NCBI RefSeq assembly: GCF_000191885.1
Contig: NZ_AEWI01000211.1
Span: 1-38,963 of the forward strand
Reading direction: 5' to 3'
Origin: Anaerophaga thermohalophila DSM 12881
Lineage (GTDB): Bacteria; Bacteroidota; Bacteroidia; Bacteroidales; Marinilabiliaceae
Length of the DNA stretch: 38,963 nt
Position 1 is the stretch's first letter. Each line of letters begins with the position of its first letter. Both the position numbers and the translations under genes were made by a program. The notes under the pieces are model-generated. The model was given only the letters and a program-made list of their open reading frames with translations. It ran no database searches and had not been told where the DNA came from. Below, in pieces: positions 25,780-33,944 of this stretch.

Positions 25780-26988
25780 TTGAAGTTTACGGAATTTAAT
25801 TTTTCGGCTGAAGTCCTGGAAGGATTGGAAGCCATGCGATTTGATGATGCTACCCCTGTTCAGGAAGCAACCATTCCGGCAATCATGAGAGGTAAGGACC
25901 TCATTGCCTGTGCACAGACCGGGACAGGGAAAACAGCTGCATATCTGTTACCGATATTGAAACGGCAGGCTGTAAATCAGACACAAGGGCTGAACACGCT
26001 TGTTTTAGTACCCACCCGCGAACTGGCCATGCAGATCGACCAACAGATGGAAGGATTTGGTTACTTTCTGAATGTCACCTCCATAGCTGTATACGGTGGC
26101 AATGATGCCGGACTATGGAACAGGCAGAAGAATGCTCTTACAACCGGGGCCAATATCATCGTTGCCACTCCCGGCAGATTGATCCAGCACCTGAGCATGG
26201 GCTATGTAAAGATGGACACGCTTGAACATCTCATTCTGGATGAAGCTGACAGAATGTTGGACATGGGCTTTTATGAGGACATTATGCAAATTGTCTCCTA
26301 CCTCCCTAAAAAGCGTCAAACATTGATGTTTTCGGCAACCATGCCGCCCAAAATCAGAAAGCTTGCCCGTGAACTGCTGTCCGACTACGAAGAAGTCAAT
26401 ATTTCTTTATCCAAGCCGGCCGAAGGTATCCTTCAGGCAGCCTACGTTGTCTATGAAAACCAGAAAATTCCTCTGGTCAACAATCTGTTAAAGGGAAAAG
26501 ACCTGAAAAGCATTCTCATCTTTTCTTCCACGAAACAAAAAGTTAAAGATATTCAGCGGTCATTAAAACAAAACGGGCTTAATGCTCATGCCATACATTC
26601 TGACCTTGATCAGAAAGAACGCACCGAAGTAATGCGACAATTCAGGAACCGGAATATCCAAATTCTTGTGGCCACCGACATTATTGCCCGGGGTATCGAT
26701 GTGGAAGGCATCGACCTGGTTATCAATTTTGATGTTCCCAATGATGCCGAAGATTATGTGCACCGTGTAGGACGAACCGCCCGCGCCTCCTCAACAGGTG
26801 TGGCATTGACCTTCATTACCGACAGGGATCAGCGGGATTTCAGAAATATTGAAGAATTAATCGAATCCACCATCATCAAAATGCCCCCTCCAGAAGAAAT
26901 CGGTCAGGGGCCGGAGTACAATCCCGACAAAAAAGGCGGGAAAAGTTACCAAAAACGAAACTTCAGGAAAAAAGGAAAGAGACATTAA
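25780..26988 (+). CDS. DEAD-box RNA helicase, RhlE-like, with TTG start
   Basis: A 402-residue ATP-dependent RNA helicase. The Q motif (Phe about residue 6, TPVQ at 25-28), Walker A AQTGTGKT (45-52), PTRELAMQI (78-86), DEAD (154-157), SAT (MFSATMP), ATDIIARGIDVEGIDLVINF and HRVGRTARA are all present. The C-terminus is a short basic tail (GKSYQKRNFRKKGKRH) as in RhlE proteins that bind structured RNA. The frame has no ATG before codon 18. Starting there would remove the Q-motif aromatic residue, so TTG at 25780 is the probable start. It follows the methyltransferase gene by 36 bases, suggesting a ribosome-related operon. Confidence 0.93.
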   Translation: MKFTEFNFSAEVLEGLEAMRFDDATPVQEATIPAIMRGKDLIACAQTGTGKTAAYLLPILKRQAVNQTQGLNTLVLVPTRELAMQIDQQMEGFGYFLNVTSIAVYGGNDAGLWNRQKNALTTGANIIVATPGRLIQHLSMGYVKMDTLEHLILDEADRMLDMGFYEDIMQIVSYLPKKRQTLMFSATMPPKIRKLARELLSDYEEVNISLSKPAEGILQAAYVVYENQKIPLVNNLLKGKDLKSILIFSSTKQKVKDIQRSLKQNGLNAHAIHSDLDQKERTEVMRQFRNRNIQILVATDIIARGIDVEGIDLVINFDVPNDAEDYVHRVGRTARASSTGVALTFITDRDQRDFRNIEELIESTIIKMPPPEEIGQGPEYNPDKKGGKSYQKRNFRKKGKRH

Positions 26989-27067
26989 GAATTAATTAAG
27001 AATTATCCTACCCGGCCCTGAAGTAACGAAATGCAATGTTGTATCACTATCTAAAACTCTATAATTC

Positions 27068-29188
27068 ATGCAATCCATCCCAAATCTGATAGCTGAACAA
27101 ACAGGGATTTCTGCTCCCCAAATTCAAAACACACTGGAGCTTCTGGACGAAGGTGCTACCATTCCCTTCATCAGCCGCTACAGGAAGGAACGAACCGGCA
27201 GCCTCGACGAAGTAGCCATCGCCGCAATAAAGGAGTCGTACCACAAATTTAAGGAACTCGAAAAACGCAAAGCAACCATTCTGAAAACCATAGAAGAGCA
27301 GGATGCTTTGACTTCCGAACTAAAAGAACGTATCGAAAACTGTTACGACAGTACCGAACTTGAAGATATCTACCTTCCATACAAGCCCAAACGAAAAACA
27401 CGTGCTTCAAAAGCCAAAGAGCTGGGACTTGAACCGCTTGCCAAAATCATTATGAAGCAGGCCGAAAAAGATGTGGAAAACCGTGCTACACAATTTCTCT
27501 CTGATGAAGTTCCCAATGTTGAGGCTGCCATTCAGGGTGCCAGAGATATCGTCGCCGAGTGGATCAACGAAAACAAGACCGCCAGAGAGATTGTGCGAAA
27601 CACCTTTTATCACAAATCTTTAATTACTTCAAAACTCATTAAAGGAAAAGAAGAAGAGGGTGCAAAGTACCGCGACTATTTCGACTGGAGCGAACCACTG
27701 AAAAAATGCCCGTCACACCGCTTTCTGGCAATGCAACGAGGCGAAAAAGAAGGTATTCTGAAAATTTCAGCCCAACCCCCACAGGAAGAAATAATTCCCA
27801 GGCTGGAACATCTTTTCATCAAAGGAGATACGGCTGCTTCGAAACAAGTGGCTATGGCGATTGAAGATGCTTACAAAAGGTTACTGGCCCCTTCCCTCGA
27901 AAACGAAACGCTGGCTACTTTCAAGGATAAAGCGGACGAAGAGGCCATTAAAGTTTTCACAGAAAACCTCAGGCAGCTTCTCCTGGCACCTCCACTGGGT
28001 CAAAAACGTGTGCTCGCCATCGATCCCGGCTACAGGACAGGATGCAAAGTGGTTTGTCTGGATGCACAAGGCGAACTGCTGCACAATGAAACCATCTATC
28101 CACATCCTCCGCAAAAAGAAACCGGGAAATCGATGAAAAAACTCTCGTCGATGGTTGATGCTTATAATATAGAAGCTATCGCCATTGGTAACGGAACAGC
28201 CTCCCGTGAAACAGAAGCATTTGTCAGAAAAATAAAATTCAATCGCGATTTGCAGGTTTTCGTGGTCAGTGAAGACGGCGCCTCGGTATATAGTGCCAGC
28301 AAAGCCGCACGTGAAGAATTTCCCGATTTCGACGTCACTGTACGTGGTGCCGTGTCCATTGGAAGGCGCCTGATGGACCCATTGGCAGAACTGGTAAAAA
28401 TCGATCCCAAATCCATCGGGGTGGGTCAGTACCAGCATGACGTAGACCAAACAAAACTTAAAGAAGCACTTGACAGAACAGTAGAATCGGTGGTTAATAT
28501 GGTCGGCGTTAACCTTAATACTGCCAGTCATCACCTGCTCACTTACATTTCGGGCCTGGGCCCGGCACTGGCGAAAAGCATAGTAGCCTTTCGCAACGAA
28601 CACGGCCCTTTCGAAAGTCGCAGTCAACTAAAAAAAGTGCCCCGCCTGGGCGCCAAAGCTTATGAGCAGGCTGCAGGTTTTCTGAGAATCAGCAATGCCA
28701 AAAACCCTTTGGACAATACAGCTGTCCACCCGGAATCCTATTCCATCGTTGAGAAAATGGCAAAAGATCTGAAATGTACTATTACGGACCTAATCAAAAA
28801 CAAACATTTACGTGAACAAATCGATATTCAGAAGTATGTTACAGATACAACCGGACTACCAACATTGAAAGATATCATGGAAGAATTAGAAAAACCGGGG
28901 CGTGATCCGCGACAAACCATTAAAGTATTCGAGTTTGCAAAAGACGTTTTTTCTATAGAAGACCTTAAGCCCGGAATGGTTGTTCCGGGAATTGTTACCA
29001 ACATCACCAATTTCGGCGCCTTTGTGGATGTTGGGGTTAAGCAAGACGGCCTGGTACATATTTCCCAAATGGCCGACAGATATATCTCAAATCCGGCCGA
29101 TGTGGTAAAACTTCACCAGCATATAGAGGTTAAAGTGCTCGAGGTTGATGTGGCAAGAAAACGAATTCAGTTGTCGATGAAAATATGA
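27068..29188 (+). CDS. tex: Tex-family S1 RNA-binding transcription accessory protein
   Basis: A 706-residue cytoplasmic nucleic-acid-binding protein. It opens with the Tex N-terminal helical region (IAEQTGISAPQIQNTLELL and ATIPFISRYRKERTGSLDE). A YqgF/RNase H-like domain follows (RVLAIDPGYRTGCKVV, Asp319), then helix-hairpin-helix motifs near residue 480-560 (LNTASHHLLTYISGLGPALA), and a C-terminal S1 domain (about 630-703, TNITNFGAFVDVGVKQDGL). The length is close to the usual 720-780. It stands 79 bases after the helicase gene and is followed by a possible terminator (29228-29254). Its precise role is not established beyond effects on transcription. Confidence 0.96.
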   Translation: MQSIPNLIAEQTGISAPQIQNTLELLDEGATIPFISRYRKERTGSLDEVAIAAIKESYHKFKELEKRKATILKTIEEQDALTSELKERIENCYDSTELEDIYLPYKPKRKTRASKAKELGLEPLAKIIMKQAEKDVENRATQFLSDEVPNVEAAIQGARDIVAEWINENKTAREIVRNTFYHKSLITSKLIKGKEEEGAKYRDYFDWSEPLKKCPSHRFLAMQRGEKEGILKISAQPPQEEIIPRLEHLFIKGDTAASKQVAMAIEDAYKRLLAPSLENETLATFKDKADEEAIKVFTENLRQLLLAPPLGQKRVLAIDPGYRTGCKVVCLDAQGELLHNETIYPHPPQKETGKSMKKLSSMVDAYNIEAIAIGNGTASRETEAFVRKIKFNRDLQVFVVSEDGASVYSASKAAREEFPDFDVTVRGAVSIGRRLMDPLAELVKIDPKSIGVGQYQHDVDQTKLKEALDRTVESVVNMVGVNLNTASHHLLTYISGLGPALAKSIVAFRNEHGPFESRSQLKKVPRLGAKAYEQAAGFLRISNAKNPLDNTAVHPESYSIVEKMAKDLKCTITDLIKNKHLREQIDIQKYVTDTTGLPTLKDIMEELEKPGRDPRQTIKVFEFAKDVFSIEDLKPGMVVPGIVTNITNFGAFVDVGVKQDGLVHISQMADRYISNPADVVKLHQHIEVKVLEVDVARKRIQLSMKI

Positions 29189-29227
29189 TTTCCTGCATAT
29201 TATTAGATTTAGATAAAACACCTTATC

Positions 29228-29254
29228 CGGGGCTTATAAACTACCCCGATTTTT
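29228..29254 (+). terminator. Possible terminator after tex
   Basis: A CGGGG/CCCCG stem (29228-29232 and 29244-29248) with an 11-base loop is followed by ATTTTT. The stem is only 5 bp, so this is tentative. Confidence 0.45.
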
Positions 29255-29290
29255 CGACTGAACTCGTAGGATTGTAGTTATACATCTTCT

Positions 29291-29552
29291 TTCATCCGTA
29301 TAAAATTTATTTATTAAGGTCGGATGGAACTCGCATGCAAGAACTTATACATGTTCTGTTGTGGAAAACGTTGCCATGCTTGTTTCATCTTACATTTAAT
29401 AAATTGTTACGGCTGTTAGAATTGTTAAAGTTGTTGATGTGTTAGTTGTTAGAATGTTATAAGTTTTATTACATTAGCTAACAATCCCAACAATCTAACA
29501 ATTTAACAGCCCTAATAATCTAACAGTCCTAACAGTCCTAACAATTTTATAA
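29291..29552 (-). repeat. Dispersed repeat C, copy 5 (octamer hairpin, head, tail type 1)
   Basis: On the minus strand the order is the octamer-rich hairpin module (29552 to 29390), the head GATGAAACAAGCATGGCAAC and the tail, ending GGATGAAA at 29291. The 91 bases 29299-29389 match 31361-31451 at 86 positions. The octamer part has 8- and 9-base units (ATTGTTAG, ACTGTTAGG), differing in number from copies 4 and 8. Confidence 0.88.
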
Positions 29553-29563
29553 CAATTTTTGCC

Positions 29564-30505
29564 ATGTTCATATCCTTTATTGTTATTGGTTTATTTGTTG
29601 TCGGGATTGTTGCAGGTTCGTTTTTCAGAGGCAATAAAAAATTCATAGCGCTGAACGAAAAGCTTGTCAGTATGGTTGTTTTCGCGCTATTGTTTTTTCT
29701 TGGCGTTTCGGTAGGGGCTGATACAAGAGTTATAAACAATATTTCAACGTTAGGCTGGAAAGCAATTGCTCTGAGTGGTGGAGCAATTTCAGGAAGTTTA
29801 TTACTTTCGGCCATGGTATCTTCGTTTTTCACAAAAGATACAAATAAGGGTGGAAAACCTGACAGGGAAAATGAAAGAGTAATCTCAATAAAATTAATTC
29901 TGAATAACCAGAGCATCTGGATATTATTATTTTTTATTATCGGAATAACAGGCGCTTTGAATAAGATAGTGCCGGCATATTGGGGAAACAGTGCCGTATC
30001 CACTGCCATCTTATACATTATGATGATACTGGTAGGCGCAGGAATCGGCAGTGACCCCAGAGCACTGGAAATACTAAGAAGTACCAGGTTCCATATTCTG
30101 ATTGTTCCTGTGGTAGTAATCGTTGGAAGTCTTACGGGAAGCCTGTTGATTTCATTTCTGACACCTGATATTAATGCCACTAACGGAATGGCAATCGGTG
30201 CCGGATTCGGATATTATTCATTGTCGGCAATCATAATCGGTAAAATAAGTGGAAATGAAATGGGGGTTATTGCATTACTGGCCAATATCTTCCGCGAAGT
30301 TTTTACGCTGGTAGCGGCGCCCTGGCTTGTCAGATGGTTCGGAAAACTCGGCGCCATTGTGTCGGGTGGAGCTACTGCCATGGATACCACTCTGCCGGTA
30401 ATCATAAAAGCAACAGGAAAAGAGTTTGCAGTCATCAGCATTTTCAGCGGCATCGTGTTATCGATGCTTGTTCCTGTGCTGGTACCATTGCTGTTGGGAA
30501 ATTAA
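29564..30505 (+). CDS. lysO: LysO-family (DUF340) lysine exporter
   Basis: A 313-residue inner-membrane protein of the LysO family, which exports L-lysine in E. coli (299 residues). About eight hydrophobic segments are seen. Family features include LILNNQSIWILLFFIIGI, ILVGAGIGSDPRALEILRS, GAGFGYYSLSAIIIGKISG and SGGATAMDTTLPVI. Some Bacteroidota are thought to split this protein into two genes (recalled); here it is one piece. Substrate identity rests on family membership only. It lies downstream of tex but is separated by 375 bp of mostly repeat C DNA, whose end is 11 bases from the ATG. The gene converges on the ABC ATPase gene. Confidence 0.88.
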   Translation: MFISFIVIGLFVVGIVAGSFFRGNKKFIALNEKLVSMVVFALLFFLGVSVGADTRVINNISTLGWKAIALSGGAISGSLLLSAMVSSFFTKDTNKGGKPDRENERVISIKLILNNQSIWILLFFIIGITGALNKIVPAYWGNSAVSTAILYIMMILVGAGIGSDPRALEILRSTRFHILIVPVVVIVGSLTGSLLISFLTPDINATNGMAIGAGFGYYSLSAIIIGKISGNEMGVIALLANIFREVFTLVAAPWLVRWFGKLGAIVSGGATAMDTTLPVIIKATGKEFAVISIFSGIVLSMLVPVLVPLLLGN

Positions 30506-30652
30506 TCACAATTCCTCCCCCCCACGCCTTTTATGACCAGCCTTTACATTGCGGGTAAATTTTTACTACAAAAGGTCACAACAGAAAGCGTTTCAAATTC
30601 GTTTTTACGACAAGGCCACCTGCATTTCGAAAACAAACAGGATTTTTATTTA

Positions 30653-31357
30653 TCAGGCCTGTACCTTTTCTTCATTCATTACATCGCTCTCTACAACGCC
30701 ATCCCGCAAGCGAACTATACGCTCGGCATGCTTAGCAATATCTTCTTCGTGAGTTACAAGTACAATGGTATTTCCCTCGGCATGAATCCGATCGAACAGT
30801 CGCATTATATCGACAGAAGTCTTTGAATCGAGATTTCCGGTTGGTTCATCAGCCAGGATTAGAGACGGATGATTTACCAAAGCACGAGCAACGGCCACTC
30901 GTTGTCTTTGGCCGCCCGATAATTCATTAGGTTTATGAAGCATACGGTCGGCAAGACCAACATTTCGGAGCGCTTCTTCTCCCCTTTTATATCGTTCTTC
31001 CCTGGGAACACCAGCATAAATTAATGGTAAAACAACGTTTTCCAGAGCAGAATAACGAGATAACAAATTAAAGGTTTGAAAAACAAAGCCAATTTCACGA
31101 TTTCTTATTTCAGCCAATTCATCATCACTCAAGTGGCTAACATCTGTTCCGTTTAAAACATATCGTCCCTTTGACGGCGTATCAAGCGCACCAATTAAAT
31201 TCATCAATGTAGATTTCCCGGAACCCGAAGGGCCCATAATGGCGACATATTCACCCTTATCAATTGACAGTGTCACGCCATTCAGCGCTTTCACAACCTG
31301 AGTTCCAAGATGATAATGCTTGTGAAGGTCTTCTATTAAGATTACATTGCTGTTCAT
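30653..31357 (-). CDS. ABC transporter ATP-binding subunit, MacB/LolD type
   Basis: A 234-residue ATPase subunit. Walker [10 protein letters not shown] (42-50), Q-loop [18 protein letters not shown], signature [20 protein letters not shown], Walker [13 protein letters not shown] and the switch His in VLVTHEED are intact. The features [19 protein letters not shown] and [12 protein letters not shown] place it in the MacB/LolD/FtsE-like group, which drives lipoprotein release, efflux or signalling pumps. Such ATPases normally sit next to a FtsX-type permease gene, but none is in the window on either side. It therefore is an orphan that must pair with a permease encoded elsewhere. A plain repeat C copy begins 3 bases upstream of the start codon. 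Confidence 0.94.
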   Translation of the reverse strand: MNSNVILIEDLHKHYHLGTQVVKALNGVTLSIDKGEYVAIMGPSGSGKSTLMNLIGALDTPSKGRYVLNGTDVSHLSDDELAEIRNREIGFVFQTFNLLSRYSALENVVLPLIYAGVPREERYKRGEEALRNVGLADRMLHKPNELSGGQRQRVAVARALVNHPSLILADEPTGNLDSKTSVDIMRLFDRIHAEGNTIVLVTHEEDIAKHAERIVRLRDGVVESDVMNEEKVQA

Positions 31358-31360
31358 TGG

Positions 31361-31451
31361 TATAAAATTTATTCATTAAGGTCGAATGGAACTCGCATGC
31401 AAGAACTTATACATGTTCTGTTGTGGAAAACGTTATCATGCTCGTTTCATC
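31361..31451 (-). repeat. Dispersed repeat C, copy 6 (one plain unit)
   Basis: A single unit of 91 bases, 86 identical to 29299-29389. On the minus strand it starts GATGAAACGAGCATGATAAC, with GCATGCGAGTTCCATTCGAC as the opposing arm. It ends 3 bases from the ABC ATPase start codon. Confidence 0.88.
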
Positions 31452-31538
31452 CGTGTTCTTTATTCTGTTTAACATTTGCTATAAACATATAAGCCCTTCA
31501 GGTTCTGGCTCTGGTTCTGTTCACCTCATGTGATATAA

Positions 31539-31614
31539 TTTGATCCCGACGGCGGTCAAATGTTTACAGAACATAATATATACATGAGTATCGGCTCCCG
31601 GAGGGTTGAATCAT
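31539..31614. repeat. Palindromic GC-rich motifs, possible single copy of another repeat family
   Basis: Two related blocks occur: TTTGATCCCGACGGCGGTCA (then AA) with TTTGA/TCAAA ends, and GGCTCCCGGAGGGTTGAATC. They are separated by TGTTTACAGAACATAATA and an AT stretch. Similar CCCGAAGGG-type palindromes joined by TGTTTATAGAA recur in many Bacteroidota genomes, from memory. Only one copy lies here. Confidence 0.4.
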
Positions 31615-31651
31615 ATTAGTTAGATATATACCTCACCTTTTGGTTTAATTC

Positions 31652-31692
31652 GTGTCTGTTCATATAGTACCATTTGCTGTGTTACGCTTGCC
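31652..31692 (+). repeat. Dispersed repeat B, copy 2
   Basis: It starts GTGTCTGTTCATATAGTACC and is 36 of 41 identical to 6948-6988. It lies 19 bases beyond the stop codon of the methyltransferase gene, in the opposite orientation. Confidence 0.75.
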
Positions 31693-31711
31693 TGACAATG
31701 CCCCAATAACA

Positions 31712-32509
31712 TTAAAACCGGACCATATAATGCTGTTTGGTACATTCTTTTCTGAAAAAGACAATACCTATCCTGTAAAAGTCGAGTGAGACTGTGACCT
31801 GAGGATGATATGAAATAATATGCCACGCCTCTTCCATCTCTTTATTCCAATGGATATCATCAAACACAAAGATGGTATTATTGTGCACTTTTTTCAGACA
31901 TGTTTCAAAATACCCTAGTACACTATCCTTGCGGTGATCACCATCAAAGAAGACAAAATCAAGCCGGGGAAGCTGGTCTAAAACCTCTGGTAAAAGTTCT
32001 GCAAAAGAACCATTCCATACCCTGATGTTTGAGACTTCAACAATTTCAAATAATTGCTTTGCAATATCAGACAGCCGGGCATTACCTTCAATGGTAATGA
32101 CACGGGAACGCGAATGGGGCAATGCTAACCAAAGTGTGCTAAGTCCGGTACCCGTGCCCAGTTCTATAATATTGCGCGCGTCAAAATAGTTGATCAATCT
32201 GAAAAGTATTTCCCCGAATTTCGGAGGGAGGCTTCCTTCCGAAACCAGTTGTTTTATTTTCTTCTGCTTTTTGTTTGACACAGAAGGCGCCCCAAGTGTA
32301 TCGGTTTCAACAACTGTGTTGTTTTTTAAAAGCATCCTTCTGGCAGCATCAATTCTTTTAAAAGCATAAAACGGATATTTCTCCCCCACCAATTCTCTAA
32401 CCAGAAAGAAAACAAAGGGCGAATGAATGCCATATCCCTTGCGATGTCCTGCAAAAAGAAAATATTTCAAGTAAGAACGAATCCTGAAAAAAAGAATACG
32501 GGTGTTCAA
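31712..32509 (-). CDS. Class I SAM-dependent methyltransferase, O-methyltransferase-like
   Basis: A 265-residue protein with an N-terminal basic region typical of a Bacteroidota group (FFRIRSYLKYFLFAGHRKGYGIHSPFVF is read in two parts: RSYLKYFLFAGHRKGYGIHS, then PFVFFLVREL). It has a Rossmann methyltransferase fold with motif I IIELGTGTGLST (114-125), an acidic motif II end VITIEGN, and LDFVFFDGDHRKD, where an O-methyltransferase binds metal and substrate. The substrate is unknown. The frame has no ATG before codon 59, so TTG at 32509 is the likely start. It could be co-transcribed with the ABC ATPase gene downstream, but 354 bp of repeat DNA lies between. Confidence 0.85.
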   Translation of the reverse strand: MNTRILFFRIRSYLKYFLFAGHRKGYGIHSPFVFFLVRELVGEKYPFYAFKRIDAARRMLLKNNTVVETDTLGAPSVSNKKQKKIKQLVSEGSLPPKFGEILFRLINYFDARNIIELGTGTGLSTLWLALPHSRSRVITIEGNARLSDIAKQLFEIVEVSNIRVWNGSFAELLPEVLDQLPRLDFVFFDGDHRKDSVLGYFETCLKKVHNNTIFVFDDIHWNKEMEEAWHIISYHPQVTVSLDFYRIGIVFFRKECTKQHYMVRF

Positions 32510-32661
32510 TTTCTAATTTTATCTATTTAACAGATGTTGGTACATATTCTGGAACAAACATTTAAGCCATCATAAAAATGAAACTACAAATATGATTCAT
32601 TTTTTGAAGCTAAACCAAATGTACGTTACTAAAAATCTTTACTCATTGCATATTGTTTGCC

Positions 32662-32700
32662 AATGAAACAAGCATGACAAGGTTTGCCTTAATAGATTAT
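32662..32700 (+). repeat. Dispersed repeat C, copy 7 (head only)
   Basis: AATGAAACAAGCATGACAAG and GTTTGCCTTAATAGATTAT match the heads of other copies. The sequence then diverges; no tail follows. Confidence 0.7.
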
Positions 32701-32894
32701 CAGATATAAGTAGCCATCAGGCAGAAGTTTAACAGGCAGAAGGCAGAAGTGATAAATTTTATCAGGAAATTTTCAGTCTATTTCGAAAATCAGCCTGATA
32801 AGCAACCATCTGGCACTTTAAAACAAATGATTGATATAGAGTTTTTTAGATTTTTTTAAGATGAAACGAGCATGGCAAAGATTGCCTTAATAGG

Positions 32895-32982
32895 TAATTA
32901 GGTAATTAGGTCATTAGGTAATTAGGTCATTAGATCATTAGATTGTTAGATTGTTAGATTGTTAGATTGTTAGATTGTTAGC
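32895..32982 (+). repeat. Tandem array of 11 octamers
   Basis: Eleven contiguous 8-base units: TAATTAGG twice, TCATTAGG, TAATTAGG, TCATTAGA twice, then TTGTTAGA four times and TTGTTAGC. The corresponding places in copies 4 and 5 hold fewer or irregular units, so this looks like a variable-number repeat. Confidence 0.9.
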
Positions 32983-33158
32983 TAATGTGATAAAACTTAT
33001 AACATTCTAACAACTAACACATCAACAACTTTAACAATTCTAACAACCGTAACAATTTATTAAATGTGAGATGAAAGGAGCATGACAAGGTTTTTCACAA
33101 TAAGAATATATAAGCACCATTTAACCTCTAATCATCTAAGAAACCAAAAACAGGCAAC

Positions 33159-33227
33159 AGATTCTTCGTCGTTACCTCCTCAGAATGACATTAGACAGTC
33201 TGTCATTCTGAGCGGAGCGAAGAATCT
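33159..33227. repeat. REP-like palindrome
   Basis: The arms AGATTCTTCG...CAGAATGACA (33159-33190) and TGTCATTCTGAGCGGAGCGA (33201 on, ending AGAATCT at 33227) are inverted repeats with an imperfect middle and a 10-base spacer. The motif TGTCATTCTGAGCGGAGCGA is a widespread palindromic repeat type, recalled from many genomes and often linked to REP-associated transposases. It sits inside repeat C copy 8. Confidence 0.75.
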
Positions 33228-33544
33228 ACCATCAATTAAAGTATGATAAGTTCCATCAGACCAATAACTTATACTGATTTTATACGGATGAAAACTTAAA
33301 AACCACCACCACCAAAAGTCAGCAAAAACAAGCTTTCCAAACCAAAAAACAGACCATATTAATGCTCACAATTGTAATACAAAAGACATGAAACTTATAT
33401 GATCATTAAATAAAATTCCGAATAGCTACAAATTTTTTCAAATGATCTTTGTCATGCAAAGAAGTTTTTTTATAACTTGCCATTCATTTAGACGTAACGT
33501 GGTCTTAATTTATCATTTATTCAAACCCAAAATTCATTTAAACT

Positions 33545-33802
33545 ATGAAGAAAATTTTTTTATTATTAATGGTTGTAGGGCTTATGGCCTGTGCCGGTCA
33601 ATCCGGGAAAGACAAACAATCAGAAGAAAAATCTGAGGCCATAGAAGCTACTCAGGAAGCAGTTGAAGAAAGTGCCGAAGCAGTTGAGGAAACTGCCGAA
33701 GAAGCTGTTGATGAAGCCGAAGCAGCTGCTGAAGAAGCAGAAAAAGCAGCCGAAGAAGTGAAAGAAGAGGTTGAAGAAGAAGTTGAAGAAATGCAGGAAT
33801 AA
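33545..33802 (+). CDS. Small Glu/Ala-rich acidic lipoprotein
   Basis: An 85-residue predicted lipoprotein. The signal peptide MKKIFLLLMVVGLMAC ends in Cys16. The remainder is nearly all Glu, Ala, Val and Lys with iterated units such as AVEESAEAVEETAEEAVDEA. It is predicted to be one long acidic helix or coiled coil, reminiscent in size of Lpp-like lipoproteins but with no family recognised. It is flanked upstream by repeats and downstream by a perfect terminator, so it is a single-gene transcript. The composition is low-complexity, so homology searches would be weak. The function is unknown; an envelope-spacing or stress role is speculation. Confidence 0.82.
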   Translation: MKKIFLLLMVVGLMACAGQSGKDKQSEEKSEAIEATQEAVEESAEAVEETAEEAVDEAEAAAEEAEKAAEEVKEEVEEEVEEMQE

Positions 33803-33823
33803 GTTTTTAAGCTTTATTCTGTG

Positions 33824-33855
33824 AAAAAGGCTGTCTAAAAAGGCAGCCTTTTTTT
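33824..33855 (+). terminator. Rho-independent terminator of the small lipoprotein gene
   Basis: Perfect arms AAAAAGGCTG/CAGCCTTTTT (33824-33833 and 33844-33853) enclose a 10-base loop and run into a T tract. It lies 22 bases after the stop codon. Confidence 0.9.
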
Positions 33856-33902
33856 AATCTGTTTCCTTCCGCAAAAAATTGAAGCAAAACTTTAATAAGT
33901 CA

Positions 33903-33934
33903 TTTGTTTTGAATGAAGGATTGGCCTATTTTTG
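33903..33934 (+). promoter_or_regulatory. Predicted recG promoter
   Basis: TTTG (33903-33906) and TATTTTTG (33927-33934) match the -33 and -7 boxes exactly with 20 bases between. The ATG is only 10 bases after the -7 box, so the leader would be a few bases at most. Confidence 0.6.
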
Positions 33935-33944
33935 ATGCTGTTTT

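Larger units (their letters stand above)
29189..29563. other. 375-bp intergenic region between tex and lysO
   Basis: It contains a possible weak terminator (29228-29254) and then an inverted copy of repeat C (29291-29552), which reaches almost to the lysO start codon. The lysO promoter, if separate, lies within repeat DNA. Confidence 0.6.
31358..31711. other. 354-bp intergenic region between the methyltransferase and ABC ATPase genes
   Basis: It holds repeat C copy 6 (31361-31451), a region of GC-rich inverted motifs (31539-31614) and repeat B copy 2 (31652-31692). No gene is supported. Confidence 0.6.
32860..33299 (+). repeat. Dispersed repeat C, copy 8 (head, octamer array and hairpin, head, tail 2, REP-like palindrome, tail 1)
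   Basis: The most complex copy. Order: head (32860-32890), octamer array (32895-32982) and the right half of the hairpin (to about 33069), second head GATGAAAGGAGCATGACAAG (33070 on), tail type 2 (33114-33150, matching window start), a REP-like palindrome (33159-33227), then tail type 1 from GTTCCATCAGACC to TACGGATGAAAA. It shows that both tails and several inserts can be joined in one element. Confidence 0.85.
32510..33544. other. 1035-bp intergenic region made largely of repeats
   Basis: The longest gene-free stretch of the window. It holds repeat C fragment 7 (32662-32700), the complex repeat C copy 8 (32860-33299) with its octamer array and REP-like palindrome, and then about 240 bases of AT-rich sequence before the small lipoprotein gene. 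No tRNA, CRISPR array or protein gene was found in it. Confidence 0.65.

Noticed and set aside
30533..30826. 97-codon plus-strand frame
   Set aside because: Most of it is antisense to the well-supported ABC ATPase gene; the non-overlapping part has no family character.
32895..32982. Octamer array as a possible CRISPR
   Set aside because: Units are 8 bases with no spacers and no cas genes are present.
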